64,000 nucleotides of DNA from JAKAXS01 sp965279065 (GTDB taxonomy: Bacteria; Pseudomonadota; Alphaproteobacteria; Rhizobiales; Hyphomicrobiaceae): positions 2,232,001-2,296,000 of the forward strand of contig OZ257134.1 in assembly GCA_965279065.1 (NCBI GenBank), read 5' to 3'. The notes beneath the pieces were generated by a model. That model worked only from the letters and a program-made list of their open reading frames with translations. It made no database searches and was not told where the DNA came from. Both the position numbers and the translations under genes were made by a program. Of this stretch, positions 25,158 through 33,371 are shown piece by piece. Every line of letters starts with the position of its first letter. Within the stretch, counting starts at the first letter, position 1.

Positions 25158-26675
25158 CTACCAGCCTACATTCCGCCGGAGTGTCCGCCAGCCGATGACG
25201 ACTCCCGAGATTGATATCACAAGCCCTGCGATCGACAGGATCCAGACGATGAAATCACGCGCGGGCTGATTCCTCAGCAGGATAGGCAGATCGTAGTCGT
25301 GCAGGAAATTGAATAGCCACCGATACGTCCGCGCGCTGCGGTCGCTCAAGTCCGCAATCCCCCCCGTCGAGGGGTCCAGAAACAGCCACGTCGCCGACGG
25401 GTCGTCGAAGCGCACTTTGACCACGGGAAGCGGCCGCTTGTGGTGGTGCGAGTACCAGTAAAGCTCTTCCTCCGTAAGGCGCTCAAGGCCAACGACGGAA
25501 GCCGATGGCAGGACACCGCGCGCCGATTCTGCGAGCACCGCGTCGGGTACCTCCACGGGTGTCCCGGACCGCGCGTCAGCCAGTGTGATGCCCGCTGCGC
25601 TACGCGCCACAATATAGGCTTGGCCGCCAACCCACACGAACGAGATATCTGTTGCGCCTCCAGCGCTGGCCTTGGCGATGGCCCCTGTGGTGGCGCCGTG
25701 CATGCTTCCGTCTGTCCAGCCCGCGTAGGCGATGCGCTGCACGTCCGACAGCTGCGTGCGCGCGAAGAGTTTGAACGGGTTAACGGAGAGCCAGCCGCTC
25801 GCAATCCACGCCGTGAGGAAAAAGCCGCCGACGAGACCACCTACATGGTGCCACTTCGTCCAGCCGCGATACGGGGTGATACGCCCCCGAGAATAAGGTT
25901 TTCGGACACGCAGCCGTAGGATGCCGATCCAGAGCCCGCTGATCGCGCCGATCACAAGCGGACCGGACAGCCACATCACCGACTGGCGCCAGAGTTCTTG
26001 ATCCTTGCGGATCGGCGAGAAATAGATCCAGTGTGGAATCGCCCCGAGCCAGTTCCAGAAGCGCTCATTGTGTGTTGCGTTCTGTACGATCTCGCCGGTT
26101 TTGGAGGACACGTAGACGTTCGTCCCAAGTCCATCGTCGAGCGTGAACCTGTAGAGCGGACGATGCGGATCAAAGCGCCGCGTCACCGTCCACTGGTCGT
26201 AGTCGAGCGTCTCTGTAAGCCGCACACGCCCCTTCGGAAAGGCAGCCTCAACATGGTGCTGCGCCTGCGCAGCGCTCACCTCATGGACCAGTTGCCCCGT
26301 CGCAGCAGAGACCGTCAAATTCGCCCCTGCTACGACAACACGGTAGACCGGCTCGTCAGCCAGCATTTCCAGCCGGAACGTAGTTGGGAGTGTGCGGACG
26401 CCCGCCGCGGCCAACGCGACGTCGGGCGTGACGGCAACGCGATCGACGGCAACCGCCGGCAACTGCGCCACACGCTCCTCGTCTTTCCACGACGGAAAGG
26501 GCACGTAGAGCATGACGAGACCGGACAGGAACCACATGACGCAAAGCACACACGTGACGACGCCAAGCCAGCGGTGAAGCCAATAGAGCCACCGCTTGCC
26601 CACTTTTATGAGCTGACGCCCGGCACCTGACGAGGCGCCGGGCGTCACCGTGATGTTGGGCTCAAAGCGCCCCAT
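25158..26675 (-). CDS. PepSY-associated transmembrane protein
   Basis: A 505-aa inner-membrane protein with an N-terminal helix (LHRWLGVVTCVLCVMWFLSG), two PepSY-like periplasmic segments (TGQLVHEVSAAQAQ; TGEIVQNATH), central helices and a C-terminal helix. Conserved histidines in WLHRW, IPHWIYF and KWHHVGG could bind haem, as in reductase-like members. The ATG follows the TonB receptor stop by one base, so it is co-translated with it. It probably reduces or releases the imported metallophore. Confidence 0.85.
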   Translation of the reverse strand: MGRFEPNITVTPGASSGAGRQLIKVGKRWLYWLHRWLGVVTCVLCVMWFLSGLVMLYVPFPSWKDEERVAQLPAVAVDRVAVTPDVALAAAGVRTLPTTFRLEMLADEPVYRVVVAGANLTVSAATGQLVHEVSAAQAQHHVEAAFPKGRVRLTETLDYDQWTVTRRFDPHRPLYRFTLDDGLGTNVYVSSKTGEIVQNATHNERFWNWLGAIPHWIYFSPIRKDQELWRQSVMWLSGPLVIGAISGLWIGILRLRVRKPYSRGRITPYRGWTKWHHVGGLVGGFFLTAWIASGWLSVNPFKLFARTQLSDVQRIAYAGWTDGSMHGATTGAIAKASAGGATDISFVWVGGQAYIVARSAAGITLADARSGTPVEVPDAVLAESARGVLPSASVVGLERLTEEELYWYSHHHKRPLPVVKVRFDDPSATWLFLDPSTGGIADLSDRSARTYRWLFNFLHDYDLPILLRNQPARDFIVWILSIAGLVISISGVVIGWRTLRRNVGW

Positions 26676-26676
26676 C

Positions 26677-28956
26677 TCAATACTTGATGCGGTAGCTGAT
26701 CTCAGCCGTGCGCGGGGGCGCAAGCTGCCACTCGTATGAGCCACCACCGGTTGCGTACTTTTCATCGAAAACGTTGAACACGCGCAGTGCGATTTCGCTC
26801 TTGTCGTCAATATCGTAACTGATGCCCATGTTGACGACCGTGGACGACGGGCGCTTTACGGTGTTCGCATCGTCATTATAGATCGATCCAATCCACTGCA
26901 GACCGGCATAGGCTTCCCACCGCGGCATGAATGCCCACGTCAGCCAATTGTTGACCACCTGCTCTGGAACGTTAGGCGGCCGGTTTCCGGCGTAGTTCGC
27001 GCCATTCGACGCGATCATCTCGTCAAAGCGCGTCTCAAGCAAAGCCACATTGCCATCGTAGCGCAATGTATCCGTAAGCTGCAGACCGAGTGACGCCTCG
27101 ATACCGCGCGAAGACTGTTGCCCCACTTGCCGCGTGAGTGTTGGATCGTCGGGATCACGCGAAAGAATATTCTGCTTCTCAATGTCATACGCAGCTAGCG
27201 TCCACTCACCACGTCCCTCCCAGAACGACTGCTTGACGCCGATCTCGTACTGCTGGCTGGTCGAAAGCTTGTACTGAGAGTTTGTCAGGCTGAGATTGAG
27301 CAGCGCGCCGCCGATCGGATCGACAGCAGTCGCGTACTGCGCGTAGAACGCCAAGCCTGGCACTGGTGTATAGACCGCGCCGACTCGCCAGGACGTCTCG
27401 GAGAAATCCTTTTCGAAGTAGGTCGGCCCGTCTGGATTGCCCGGATCGGCCCGCTCCAGCGAAATCTCATCCTGTCGAATGCCTGCAACGAGCGTGAGCT
27501 GCTTCGAAACGCTCAACTGGTTCTCAGCGAAGAATGCGTACTGAAACGTCTCAGAATCGACGCGCGCAGCAATTGGCACAGTGTCAATGAACGAGCCGGG
27601 ATTGGGACTAAACGGATCTACGAAGCTCTGGCCAGAGTAAGGGGAATTGCTCCGGTTCAAGAAGTCGATCTGATTGACGTCAAAACCAACTACCAGGGCA
27701 TTCTTCATGCCACCCCCAAGGCCCGCGCGGAACGTCGCGTCAAAGCGGTTACCGAGCTGCTCCTGATCGTGGAAAATCTCGATATAATCGGTGCGACGGA
27801 TATCTCCTATGTTCGGTGCTTCCGTCCAATACCGGTAAGACTCCACGTTCCGCCAATGCCGGTTGCTGGCTAGTCGATACGCAACGTTGCGTATCTCGAA
27901 CCAATCGGTCGGGCTCCACTCGGTCTTGAATTGCGTCCAGTTGTCCACGTAGCTGACGTCACTGTCACGCACGTTGTAGTTCTTGTCGCGGATACGCTCG
28001 GGAATGACGCCGTCGAGCAGCGGCGTACCCCAATAGCGAAGCGGCGACTGATCGGCATGGTCATGCGAGACCGTGAACTGAAGTTCGCTCGAGGGACGGT
28101 ACGTAAGAGCCCCCGAAAACGCCAATGAGCTGAAATCGCCTTCGCGCTCGAGCCATCCGTCCGACCGGATGCCGCTGGCGTCGAAACGATAAAACAGCTG
28201 ATTGCTGATCGGCCCACCCGAGCCGACGCCGAAGCGCTGCGTATTGTCAGTGCCCTCAGCGACCTCTCCTTCATGCGTGAAGTAATCGGTCGGCTTTTTT
28301 GGCACGACGTTGATCACACCGCCGACCGCTCCCTCGCCATAGAGAACCGACGCCGGACCTCGCAACACTTCAATGCGCTCGGCGGACCACGTATCGAACG
28401 GGAACGTTACTGTGCCCGAGCCGACATAGAGCCGTGTGCCGTCATAGAGCTGCATCACAGAGCCGTGGCCCGCAAAACCACGAGCCGCAAGTCCCGTGCC
28501 GCCATTACCCGGTGCCGCGGTGGAGGTGAAGCCGGTCGCATTCTGTATGATCGCCTGATTGGTGTTTGTCTGTCCGCGGTCGCGGATCGTGTCACCCGGA
28601 ATGATCTCGACGCTTGCCGGTGTCTCGAGCGGCGACAGTCCGAGGCGACTACCCGTGGCCGCGGGAGTATCGAGATTGAGCCCAGGTCGCGTTCCACCCT
28701 CCTTCTCACCTGTTGCGCCAACGTCCCCGTCGTCGAACTCCTGCGTCTCTGCGGCTGTTGCTTGAGCGGGCTGACCGGATGACTTCTTCTTTGCCGCCTT
28801 CGGCTGCGCCTTTGTTGTGACCTCAATGGGCGGTAGCGCCTGAGGCTGTTGAGCTGCAGCATCAATTGCCGGACTAGCTTGCTGCGTTCCTTGTGCAAAG
28901 GCCTGGCCTGCAACTATCACCGTCCACGTCACCATCCCCACTAAGTGACCACGCAT
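26677..28956 (-). CDS. TonB-dependent siderophore-type receptor 2
   Basis: A 759-aa receptor with a signal peptide ending AGQAFAQ, a Lys/Pro linker (KAQPKAAKKKSSGQPAQ), plug motifs LETPASVEIIPGDTI, AARGFAGHGSVMQLYDG and IEVLRGPASVLYGEGAVGG, and a barrel ending ISYRIKY. The ATG has ggggag upstream. A long palindromic Zur-type operator begins 10 nt upstream. The downstream PepSY gene is coupled, a common uptake pair. Substrate unknown. Confidence 0.9.
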   Translation of the reverse strand: MRGHLVGMVTWTVIVAGQAFAQGTQQASPAIDAAAQQPQALPPIEVTTKAQPKAAKKKSSGQPAQATAAETQEFDDGDVGATGEKEGGTRPGLNLDTPAATGSRLGLSPLETPASVEIIPGDTIRDRGQTNTNQAIIQNATGFTSTAAPGNGGTGLAARGFAGHGSVMQLYDGTRLYVGSGTVTFPFDTWSAERIEVLRGPASVLYGEGAVGGVINVVPKKPTDYFTHEGEVAEGTDNTQRFGVGSGGPISNQLFYRFDASGIRSDGWLEREGDFSSLAFSGALTYRPSSELQFTVSHDHADQSPLRYWGTPLLDGVIPERIRDKNYNVRDSDVSYVDNWTQFKTEWSPTDWFEIRNVAYRLASNRHWRNVESYRYWTEAPNIGDIRRTDYIEIFHDQEQLGNRFDATFRAGLGGGMKNALVVGFDVNQIDFLNRSNSPYSGQSFVDPFSPNPGSFIDTVPIAARVDSETFQYAFFAENQLSVSKQLTLVAGIRQDEISLERADPGNPDGPTYFEKDFSETSWRVGAVYTPVPGLAFYAQYATAVDPIGGALLNLSLTNSQYKLSTSQQYEIGVKQSFWEGRGEWTLAAYDIEKQNILSRDPDDPTLTRQVGQQSSRGIEASLGLQLTDTLRYDGNVALLETRFDEMIASNGANYAGNRPPNVPEQVVNNWLTWAFMPRWEAYAGLQWIGSIYNDDANTVKRPSSTVVNMGISYDIDDKSEIALRVFNVFDEKYATGGGSYEWQLAPPRTAEISYRIKY

Positions 28957-28966
28957 CCCCTACTCC

Positions 28967-29012
28967 CCGTGACATGTATTTGGATGTTATAACATCCAAA
29001 TACATGTCACGG
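28967..29012. promoter_or_regulatory. Zur-type operator 6 within a 46-bp perfect palindrome
   Basis: The core ggatgttataacatcc (28982-28997) is flanked on both sides by 15 further bases that are also exactly complementary, giving 46 bp of perfect dyad. It ends 10 nt before the TonB receptor 2 start. Operators elsewhere are symmetric over only 16-20 bp. In RNA it could form a 20-bp hairpin. Confidence 0.85.
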
Positions 29013-29144
29013 AATTGATTTACCCGCAAGGCTGAAGGGCTGCTGCCTCGTCGTCCCATCCGGCAGCCTCACACTCAAGGCCGGCAACTACTTTCCGCCG
29101 GTGGGCAAATCTCTCCAGCGTCCGCGCCTAACCAAAGCCATTTT

Positions 29145-29164
29145 TTGGATGTTATATCATCCAA
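29145..29164. promoter_or_regulatory. Zur-type operator 7
   Basis: The sequence ttggatgttatatcatccaa has one central mismatch. It ends 22 nt before the start of the small Cys/His-rich gene, so it must overlap that gene's core promoter. Confidence 0.85.
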
Positions 29165-29186
29165 CGCGAGCCTTTTGGAGGATGTC

Positions 29187-29429
29187 ATGAAAGCTGTCTC
29201 GGCTAGAGTCGTGGGCTCAGTTGTAGTCGGGCTTATAAGCCTCCCCCAAGTCGCTTTTGCAAATGAGGGGCACCGGGGAGTGGCGACAACCGTCGGTGTG
29301 GGCCACTGCGCGAAGGGGCCTTGTCTTCACATGGCCGACTGGAAGAGTGAGAAGGAAAGCTGCAGCAACGCGGGCCCTCGCCACCACCGTTATTGCGGCT
29401 GTCACTTATGCAGCCAAAGCCACAAATAG
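29187..29429 (+). CDS. Small secreted Cys/His-rich protein
   Basis: An 80-aa protein with a signal peptide (MKAVSARVVGSVVVGLISLP.. cleaved near VAFA). The roughly 55-residue mature part is dense in metal-type ligands: GHCAKGPCLHM, SCSNAGPRHHRYCGCHLC and SQSHK. It contains six cysteines and several histidines. The start is fixed by TTGGAGG 6 nt upstream. No family is recognised. Under operator 7 it should be made only when zinc is low; a periplasmic or exported zinc-binding peptide is the simplest idea. Confidence 0.7.
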   Translation: MKAVSARVVGSVVVGLISLPQVAFANEGHRGVATTVGVGHCAKGPCLHMADWKSEKESCSNAGPRHHRYCGCHLCSQSHK

Positions 29430-29460
29430 CCTGAGCGCCACTACGCTTTCAGAGCCGCGA

Positions 29461-29595
29461 TCAATTGGCATCCCGCTGTGGTGCCCGGCCAAAGCAACTA
29501 TTGCACTTGAGCTTCAACGGCACTCGATTGCCGTAGGCATCGATCAGCTTGACACCGTAGATATAAAGCCGGGCCTCACGCAGGTTAGCCTTCAC
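29461..29595 (-). CDS. Possible small ORF with CxxC
   Basis: A minus-strand frame reads VKANLREARLYIYGVKLIDA then YGNRVPLKLKCNSCFGRAPQ. It has natural-looking codon use and a CNSC pair but only a GTG start with a weak ribosome site. It may continue the frame of the next small ORF after a frameshift. No homology is recognised. Confidence 0.25.
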   Translation of the reverse strand: MKANLREARLYIYGVKLIDAYGNRVPLKLKCNSCFGRAPQRDAN

Positions 29596-29612
29596 CAACG
29601 GCTTTCCGAGGT

Positions 29613-29756
29613 TTAACGGCTAATCGCAATCGGTGCTTGTTCTCCCGCGCCAAGCCCAAGCGAAAGTGCGATCCGTCCTTTTTGCTCCGCTTGCGCGTCA
29701 ATCATCACACCTGAAGCCGCGCAAGAAAGCGCAGCCATCGACAGTGTTCGGCGCAT
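29613..29756 (-). CDS. Possible 47-aa secreted peptide
   Basis: The frame starts MRRTLSMAALSCAASGVMID, resembling a signal peptide, and continues AQAEQKGRIALSLGLGAGEQ. GGGGAG lies about 12 nt upstream. It lies 96 bp after TonB receptor 3 on the same strand. It may be the 5' part of a gene whose 3' part is the frame at 29461-29595. Confidence 0.3.
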   Translation of the reverse strand: MRRTLSMAALSCAASGVMIDAQAEQKGRIALSLGLGAGEQAPIAISR

Positions 29757-29851
29757 GATAGCCGTTGTCTCCCCTGAATGAAGCAACCGCCGTAAGAGCG
29801 AGACGGTTGCTGCCAGGCCGTTTGGCTTCTCCTTCGCCGTCCTTGGAAGCG

Positions 29852-32194
29852 TCAGTTGAACGACTTGCGCAGCGTCAACATATAGTTTCGTGGCTCGCCG
29901 TAGGTGTTGTAGCTGTTCACGCCGCCGAGCCGGACGTAGTACGACTCGTCGAACAAGTTGTTTATGGCGAGAGTTGCGATCAGGTCCTTGTCGAACTCGT
30001 AGCCGATTAAGGTGTTGACGACGGCATATGCTGGCTGAATGCGCTGCGCTGCAGTAATCGCGTTCGCAGTCTCGCTCTGTGCTAGGACACCAACGCCGAC
30101 GCTCCACTTGTCAAAGTCGGGGTGTTGAAAGTCATACTTGGTCCATAGCTTGAACGAATGCTCGGGATACCAGCCACTGATGGGAAGCCCCTCGTTGCTT
30201 CTGTCCTTGAGATACTCCGTCTTGAGGTACGTATATCCCGCCATGATTTCGAGACCTGGGAGCACCCTTCCAGAGATCTCCGCTTCGATGCCGCTGCTCT
30301 GCACCTCGCCCAACGGTATGAAAAATCCCGGATGAGCGGTGTCGACATAGGACCTATTGGTGTCGCGGATATCGAAATAGGCTAGCGACGTCTGCAGGGT
30401 ATTGTTGAAGAACTCACCCTTGATGCCAACCTCTTTCTGCTCGCCAACGCGAGGAGGCAGCGTTCCGTTGGGCCAGACGAGCTGCGTTTGGGGAATGAAG
30501 ATGTCGGTGTAGCTGCCATAGACCGATAGCTCTTTTGTCAGGTCGAGAATAACCGCACCGTAAGGCGTGACCTCGTTTTCAGCTTCGGCCCCTTGCGTCC
30601 AAGGATTCTCAATCCAGGGAAGCGACGCGTTCGCCCGGGTTTTCGAGTTCGACTTGGCATCGAAATCAGTGACGCGCGCGCCGCCAATTATCGTCAGGGG
30701 CTCCAACAGTTTGATACGCGCCTGACCGTAGAAGCCAGATTGCTCCGTTACACTGATGCCTCCCAACGTTAGTGGAAGGCTTGGCTTCGGCAACACCGAG
30801 TTCGGGTCAAGGATCGGCACACCGGGGACGTAGGTCGTGGTGCTGCGGACATTTCCGCTCTCGAAGGAATCGTAATTGTAGCCGATCAGGAAATTGTGCT
30901 TGAGGCCGAACGCGCTTACCGGAGCGTTGAGATAGATGTCGAAAGCATCTCTCTGGTAGTCATAATAGGCGTCGCGCCACCCATACTCCGCCGTCATCGT
31001 CGCCGGGTTCACGCCTGTCGATGGATAAGCGTCGTTGAAATGGAACGATTGATCGCGGCGACTCACCGCCGCCTTAAGCCTCCAGTCGTTGACGAACCTG
31101 TGCTCAAGCGATGCCGAATAATCGCGTGTGTCCCACTGCAACGCATTCCAATCAGGATAGACGTTTGTCGAACGCGGAACGTTGAGGAAGCTGCCGTTGG
31201 TGTACGCGGGCAACCCCGTAAATGATGGCCCCTGATACTCCTGCTTCGCGATAGAGACTGTCAGCTGCGTCCTGGGTGTAAGGTCGTATTCCACGACGCC
31301 GTAGCCGAGCCATTTGCCTTCGCCGAATCGGTCATAGAAGAACTCCCGATCCCTTCCGGCCAGAACGCCACGCGCACGAAGAGTCTTGCTCTCGTTGAGC
31401 GGAGTGGTGAGGTCGAGCTCGGCCCACTTATTGTTCCATGAGCCATAGGATACGGCCCATGCAGCGCCGGCCTCATCCCGAGGCCGCTTTTTGACCATGT
31501 TGACGACGCCGGAGGGATTGCCCGACCCCATAAGCAGACCAGCTGGGCCACGGAGCACCTCGACACGGTCGTAAAGAGCAAGATCAAACTGCTGGTAACC
31601 GCCAAGGCCGTTGTACGCGGGCATGCCATCATTCATGACGCCGAGTGCGTATCCGCGCGCGTGATACTGGTCCTGCGACGGGTCATTGGCGACAACGGTA
31701 ACACCCGGAGCGAACTTCAGCGCATCCGAGACCGTATTCATATTCTGATCGTTCATCTGCTGGCGGGTGATCACGGAGACCGACTGTGGGACCTCGCGGC
31801 GGGACACAGGCTCTTTGCCAGATACCGAAACCGCTCCACCAGTATATGACTTCGATCCTTCCGTGTCGGCGCGCTCGTCGCGTACGGGAGCAGTCTCCTT
31901 TGTTTCGGGCATGGCGGTACTGCCAGTCGCGGGAGTGCCGGCTTTTTTTGCTTTCTTCGCAGCTTTCTTCGGTCCGGCCTCGACGATCACTGGTGGCAAA
32001 GGAACTGCTGCATTCCCCGGCGGAGTTTCCTGCGCTACGCCGGTCGTGGCCGAGGCCACCATGCTCGCCGATAGTACCAGAAGACCGCGGGGAACACGCC
32101 TACCGAGGGCGATGATCCCGGCAAGACCGGCTATCTGGAGATTGCTATGTATTCCAAATAACGCCGCTTCGATGCGGCTACGCACACAAGACAC
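29852..32194 (-). CDS. TonB-dependent siderophore-type receptor 3
   Basis: A 780-aa receptor with the signature of ferric-siderophore (FhuE/FpvA-like) types: VSRREVPQSVSVITRQQMND, ARGYALGVMNDGMPAYNG, VEVLRGPAGLLMGSGNPSG, and a barrel ending YMLTLRKSFN. The N-terminus is unusually long before the export signal (LLVLSASMVASATTGVAQ). The start is GTG with GAGAGG upstream, so a start further in is possible. Operator 8 lies 38 nt upstream. Unlike receptor 2 it has no intact PepSY gene after it. Confidence 0.88.
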   Translation of the reverse strand: MSCVRSRIEAALFGIHSNLQIAGLAGIIALGRRVPRGLLVLSASMVASATTGVAQETPPGNAAVPLPPVIVEAGPKKAAKKAKKAGTPATGSTAMPETKETAPVRDERADTEGSKSYTGGAVSVSGKEPVSRREVPQSVSVITRQQMNDQNMNTVSDALKFAPGVTVVANDPSQDQYHARGYALGVMNDGMPAYNGLGGYQQFDLALYDRVEVLRGPAGLLMGSGNPSGVVNMVKKRPRDEAGAAWAVSYGSWNNKWAELDLTTPLNESKTLRARGVLAGRDREFFYDRFGEGKWLGYGVVEYDLTPRTQLTVSIAKQEYQGPSFTGLPAYTNGSFLNVPRSTNVYPDWNALQWDTRDYSASLEHRFVNDWRLKAAVSRRDQSFHFNDAYPSTGVNPATMTAEYGWRDAYYDYQRDAFDIYLNAPVSAFGLKHNFLIGYNYDSFESGNVRSTTTYVPGVPILDPNSVLPKPSLPLTLGGISVTEQSGFYGQARIKLLEPLTIIGGARVTDFDAKSNSKTRANASLPWIENPWTQGAEAENEVTPYGAVILDLTKELSVYGSYTDIFIPQTQLVWPNGTLPPRVGEQKEVGIKGEFFNNTLQTSLAYFDIRDTNRSYVDTAHPGFFIPLGEVQSSGIEAEISGRVLPGLEIMAGYTYLKTEYLKDRSNEGLPISGWYPEHSFKLWTKYDFQHPDFDKWSVGVGVLAQSETANAITAAQRIQPAYAVVNTLIGYEFDKDLIATLAINNLFDESYYVRLGGVNSYNTYGEPRNYMLTLRKSFN

Positions 32195-32232
32195 TGCCTC
32201 TCACTCCCCCAACAAACACATTACTGAACGTT

Positions 32233-32250
32233 TGGATGTTATAATATCCA
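32233..32250. promoter_or_regulatory. Zur-type operator 8
   Basis: The sequence tggatgttataatatcca has one mismatch as a palindrome. It lies 38 nt upstream of TonB receptor 3. Confidence 0.82.
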
Positions 32251-33011
32251 GATAGCGATGTTGTCTATGGGTTGGTCGTCAACGTCAGAGCTTTCGGTGA
32301 CCGGCTGTTGAAGATGTGACTTGGCCAACGGCGCGATTTAGAAAATTGGAGCTTGGATTAGGACTGCAAATGTCCGCCCCGATTCAATCACGGTAGCATA
32401 GGGCCGGTGCCCCAGCCGCACCCACTTCAAACGTCCGCTTTTGGATGCTGATTAGACTCTAGACGGCGGCGCTTCTATCGGTCCACGCATGCCTTCAGGC
32501 ACTCGGCGCGGACGCGGCGACTTAGCCTGTCCGCCGCTGAGATCAACACCAACATTGCGAATGTTTGCGATGGAAGCCGCAGACTTAGCTAGCCCACGCC
32601 AGCACCACTGCGTCGGTGCCTGCCGGATGCGCGGATAAATCATTCGCGGCGTGCCAGACGTCCTCCGCCACATAGCGCTCCGTAGTGACTGCGCCCCAAG
32701 CGCGGAGCTGCGGAGAGTAGTGGAGCAGCAGAGGGATTGGAGGCGGGGGTCAGTCCGGCGCCGATTGTTGACTGTAACGGCCGACAATAGCCGACAGCCC
32801 TAAATACCACGAAGAGCGGCCGATTTCCTCTCGCCCTACAGGATTATTTCTGTGAGAGCCAGGCTGTGTGTAGGGCGAGAGCAACCGGCAATCGAATCTT
32901 ACGCCTCATCGAACCGCTTGCTGTGGGCGCATCTGCACCAACGCCAACCTCGCCTTGCGCAGCCTGTGTGAATGCCCAATACTACGGTCATCAACTTGAA
33001 GAGGCTTCACA
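32251..33011. other. Intergenic with one long hairpin, no gene recognised
   Basis: About 760 bases. A minus-strand stretch near 32640-32700 (RYVAEDVWHAANDL...) looks coding but stops quickly and matches no family I know. The only clear structure is the 13-bp inverted repeat at 32828-32881. No Zur-type operator is visible upstream of the His-rich gene. Confidence 0.4.
32828..32881. repeat. 13-bp inverted repeat with 28-nt loop
   Basis: ctctcgccctaca (32828-32840) pairs exactly with tgtagggcgagag (32869-32881). No T-run follows. It lies 130 nt upstream of the His-rich protein gene and could be an RNA leader element or an old insertion scar. Confidence 0.5.
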
Positions 33012-33371
33012 ATGACCACCTGCAGCGAACCTCATCATTCCGATCACCCCCATAAGCATGGCCCGTCATGCGGCCACACCGCCATAAATCACAACGGCCA
33101 TGTGGATTACCTCCATGACGGCCACCTGCACCACATGCACGAGGATCACGTCGACGAGCATTCGATCGATGTCTCACAAACAAATCCCGATCGTTGCACG
33201 CCGGATCATCACTGCGCGGGGCACGCGCCAGATCATGTACATGGCCCTGGCTGCGGCCATGAGGTGGTGCCGCACGGCGATCACATCGACTACTTGGTGG
33301 ATGGCCACCTCCACCACCCCCATGGTGATCATTGCGACGATCATGGCCCGATCGATCTTGTGAAGGCTTAG
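33012..33371 (+). CDS. Histidine-rich metal-binding protein, two tandem units
   Basis: A 119-aa cytoplasmic protein with 29 histidines by my count. It consists of two diverged copies of one unit: HGPSCGHTAINHNGHVDYLH.. and HGPGCGHEVVPHGDHIDYLV.., each followed by DGHLHHxH. Each unit has one Cys in GCGH or SCGH. Such proteins occur beside COG0523 GTPases and are thought to store or pass on zinc. GAGG lies before the ATG. Its stop overlaps the stop of the convergent fhcA gene. No operator is seen upstream. Confidence 0.8.
   Translation: MTTCSEPHHSDHPHKHGPSCGHTAINHNGHVDYLHDGHLHHMHEDHVDEHSIDVSQTNPDRCTPDHHCAGHAPDHVHGPGCGHEVVPHGDHIDYLVDGHLHHPHGDHCDDHGPIDLVKA

Noticed and set aside
28967..29012. 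Ordinary rho-independent terminator
   Set aside because: No T-run follows on either strand, and its centre is the operator core seen upstream of many genes.
32452..32787. 111-codon minus-strand frame in the gap before the His-rich gene
   Set aside because: No family match, Arg/Ser-rich composition; a different frame in the same stretch looks slightly more coding but stops quickly.
33012..33371. CRISPR-like or simple DNA repeat
   Set aside because: The repetition is at protein level (two diverged His-rich units), not exact repeated DNA with spacers.
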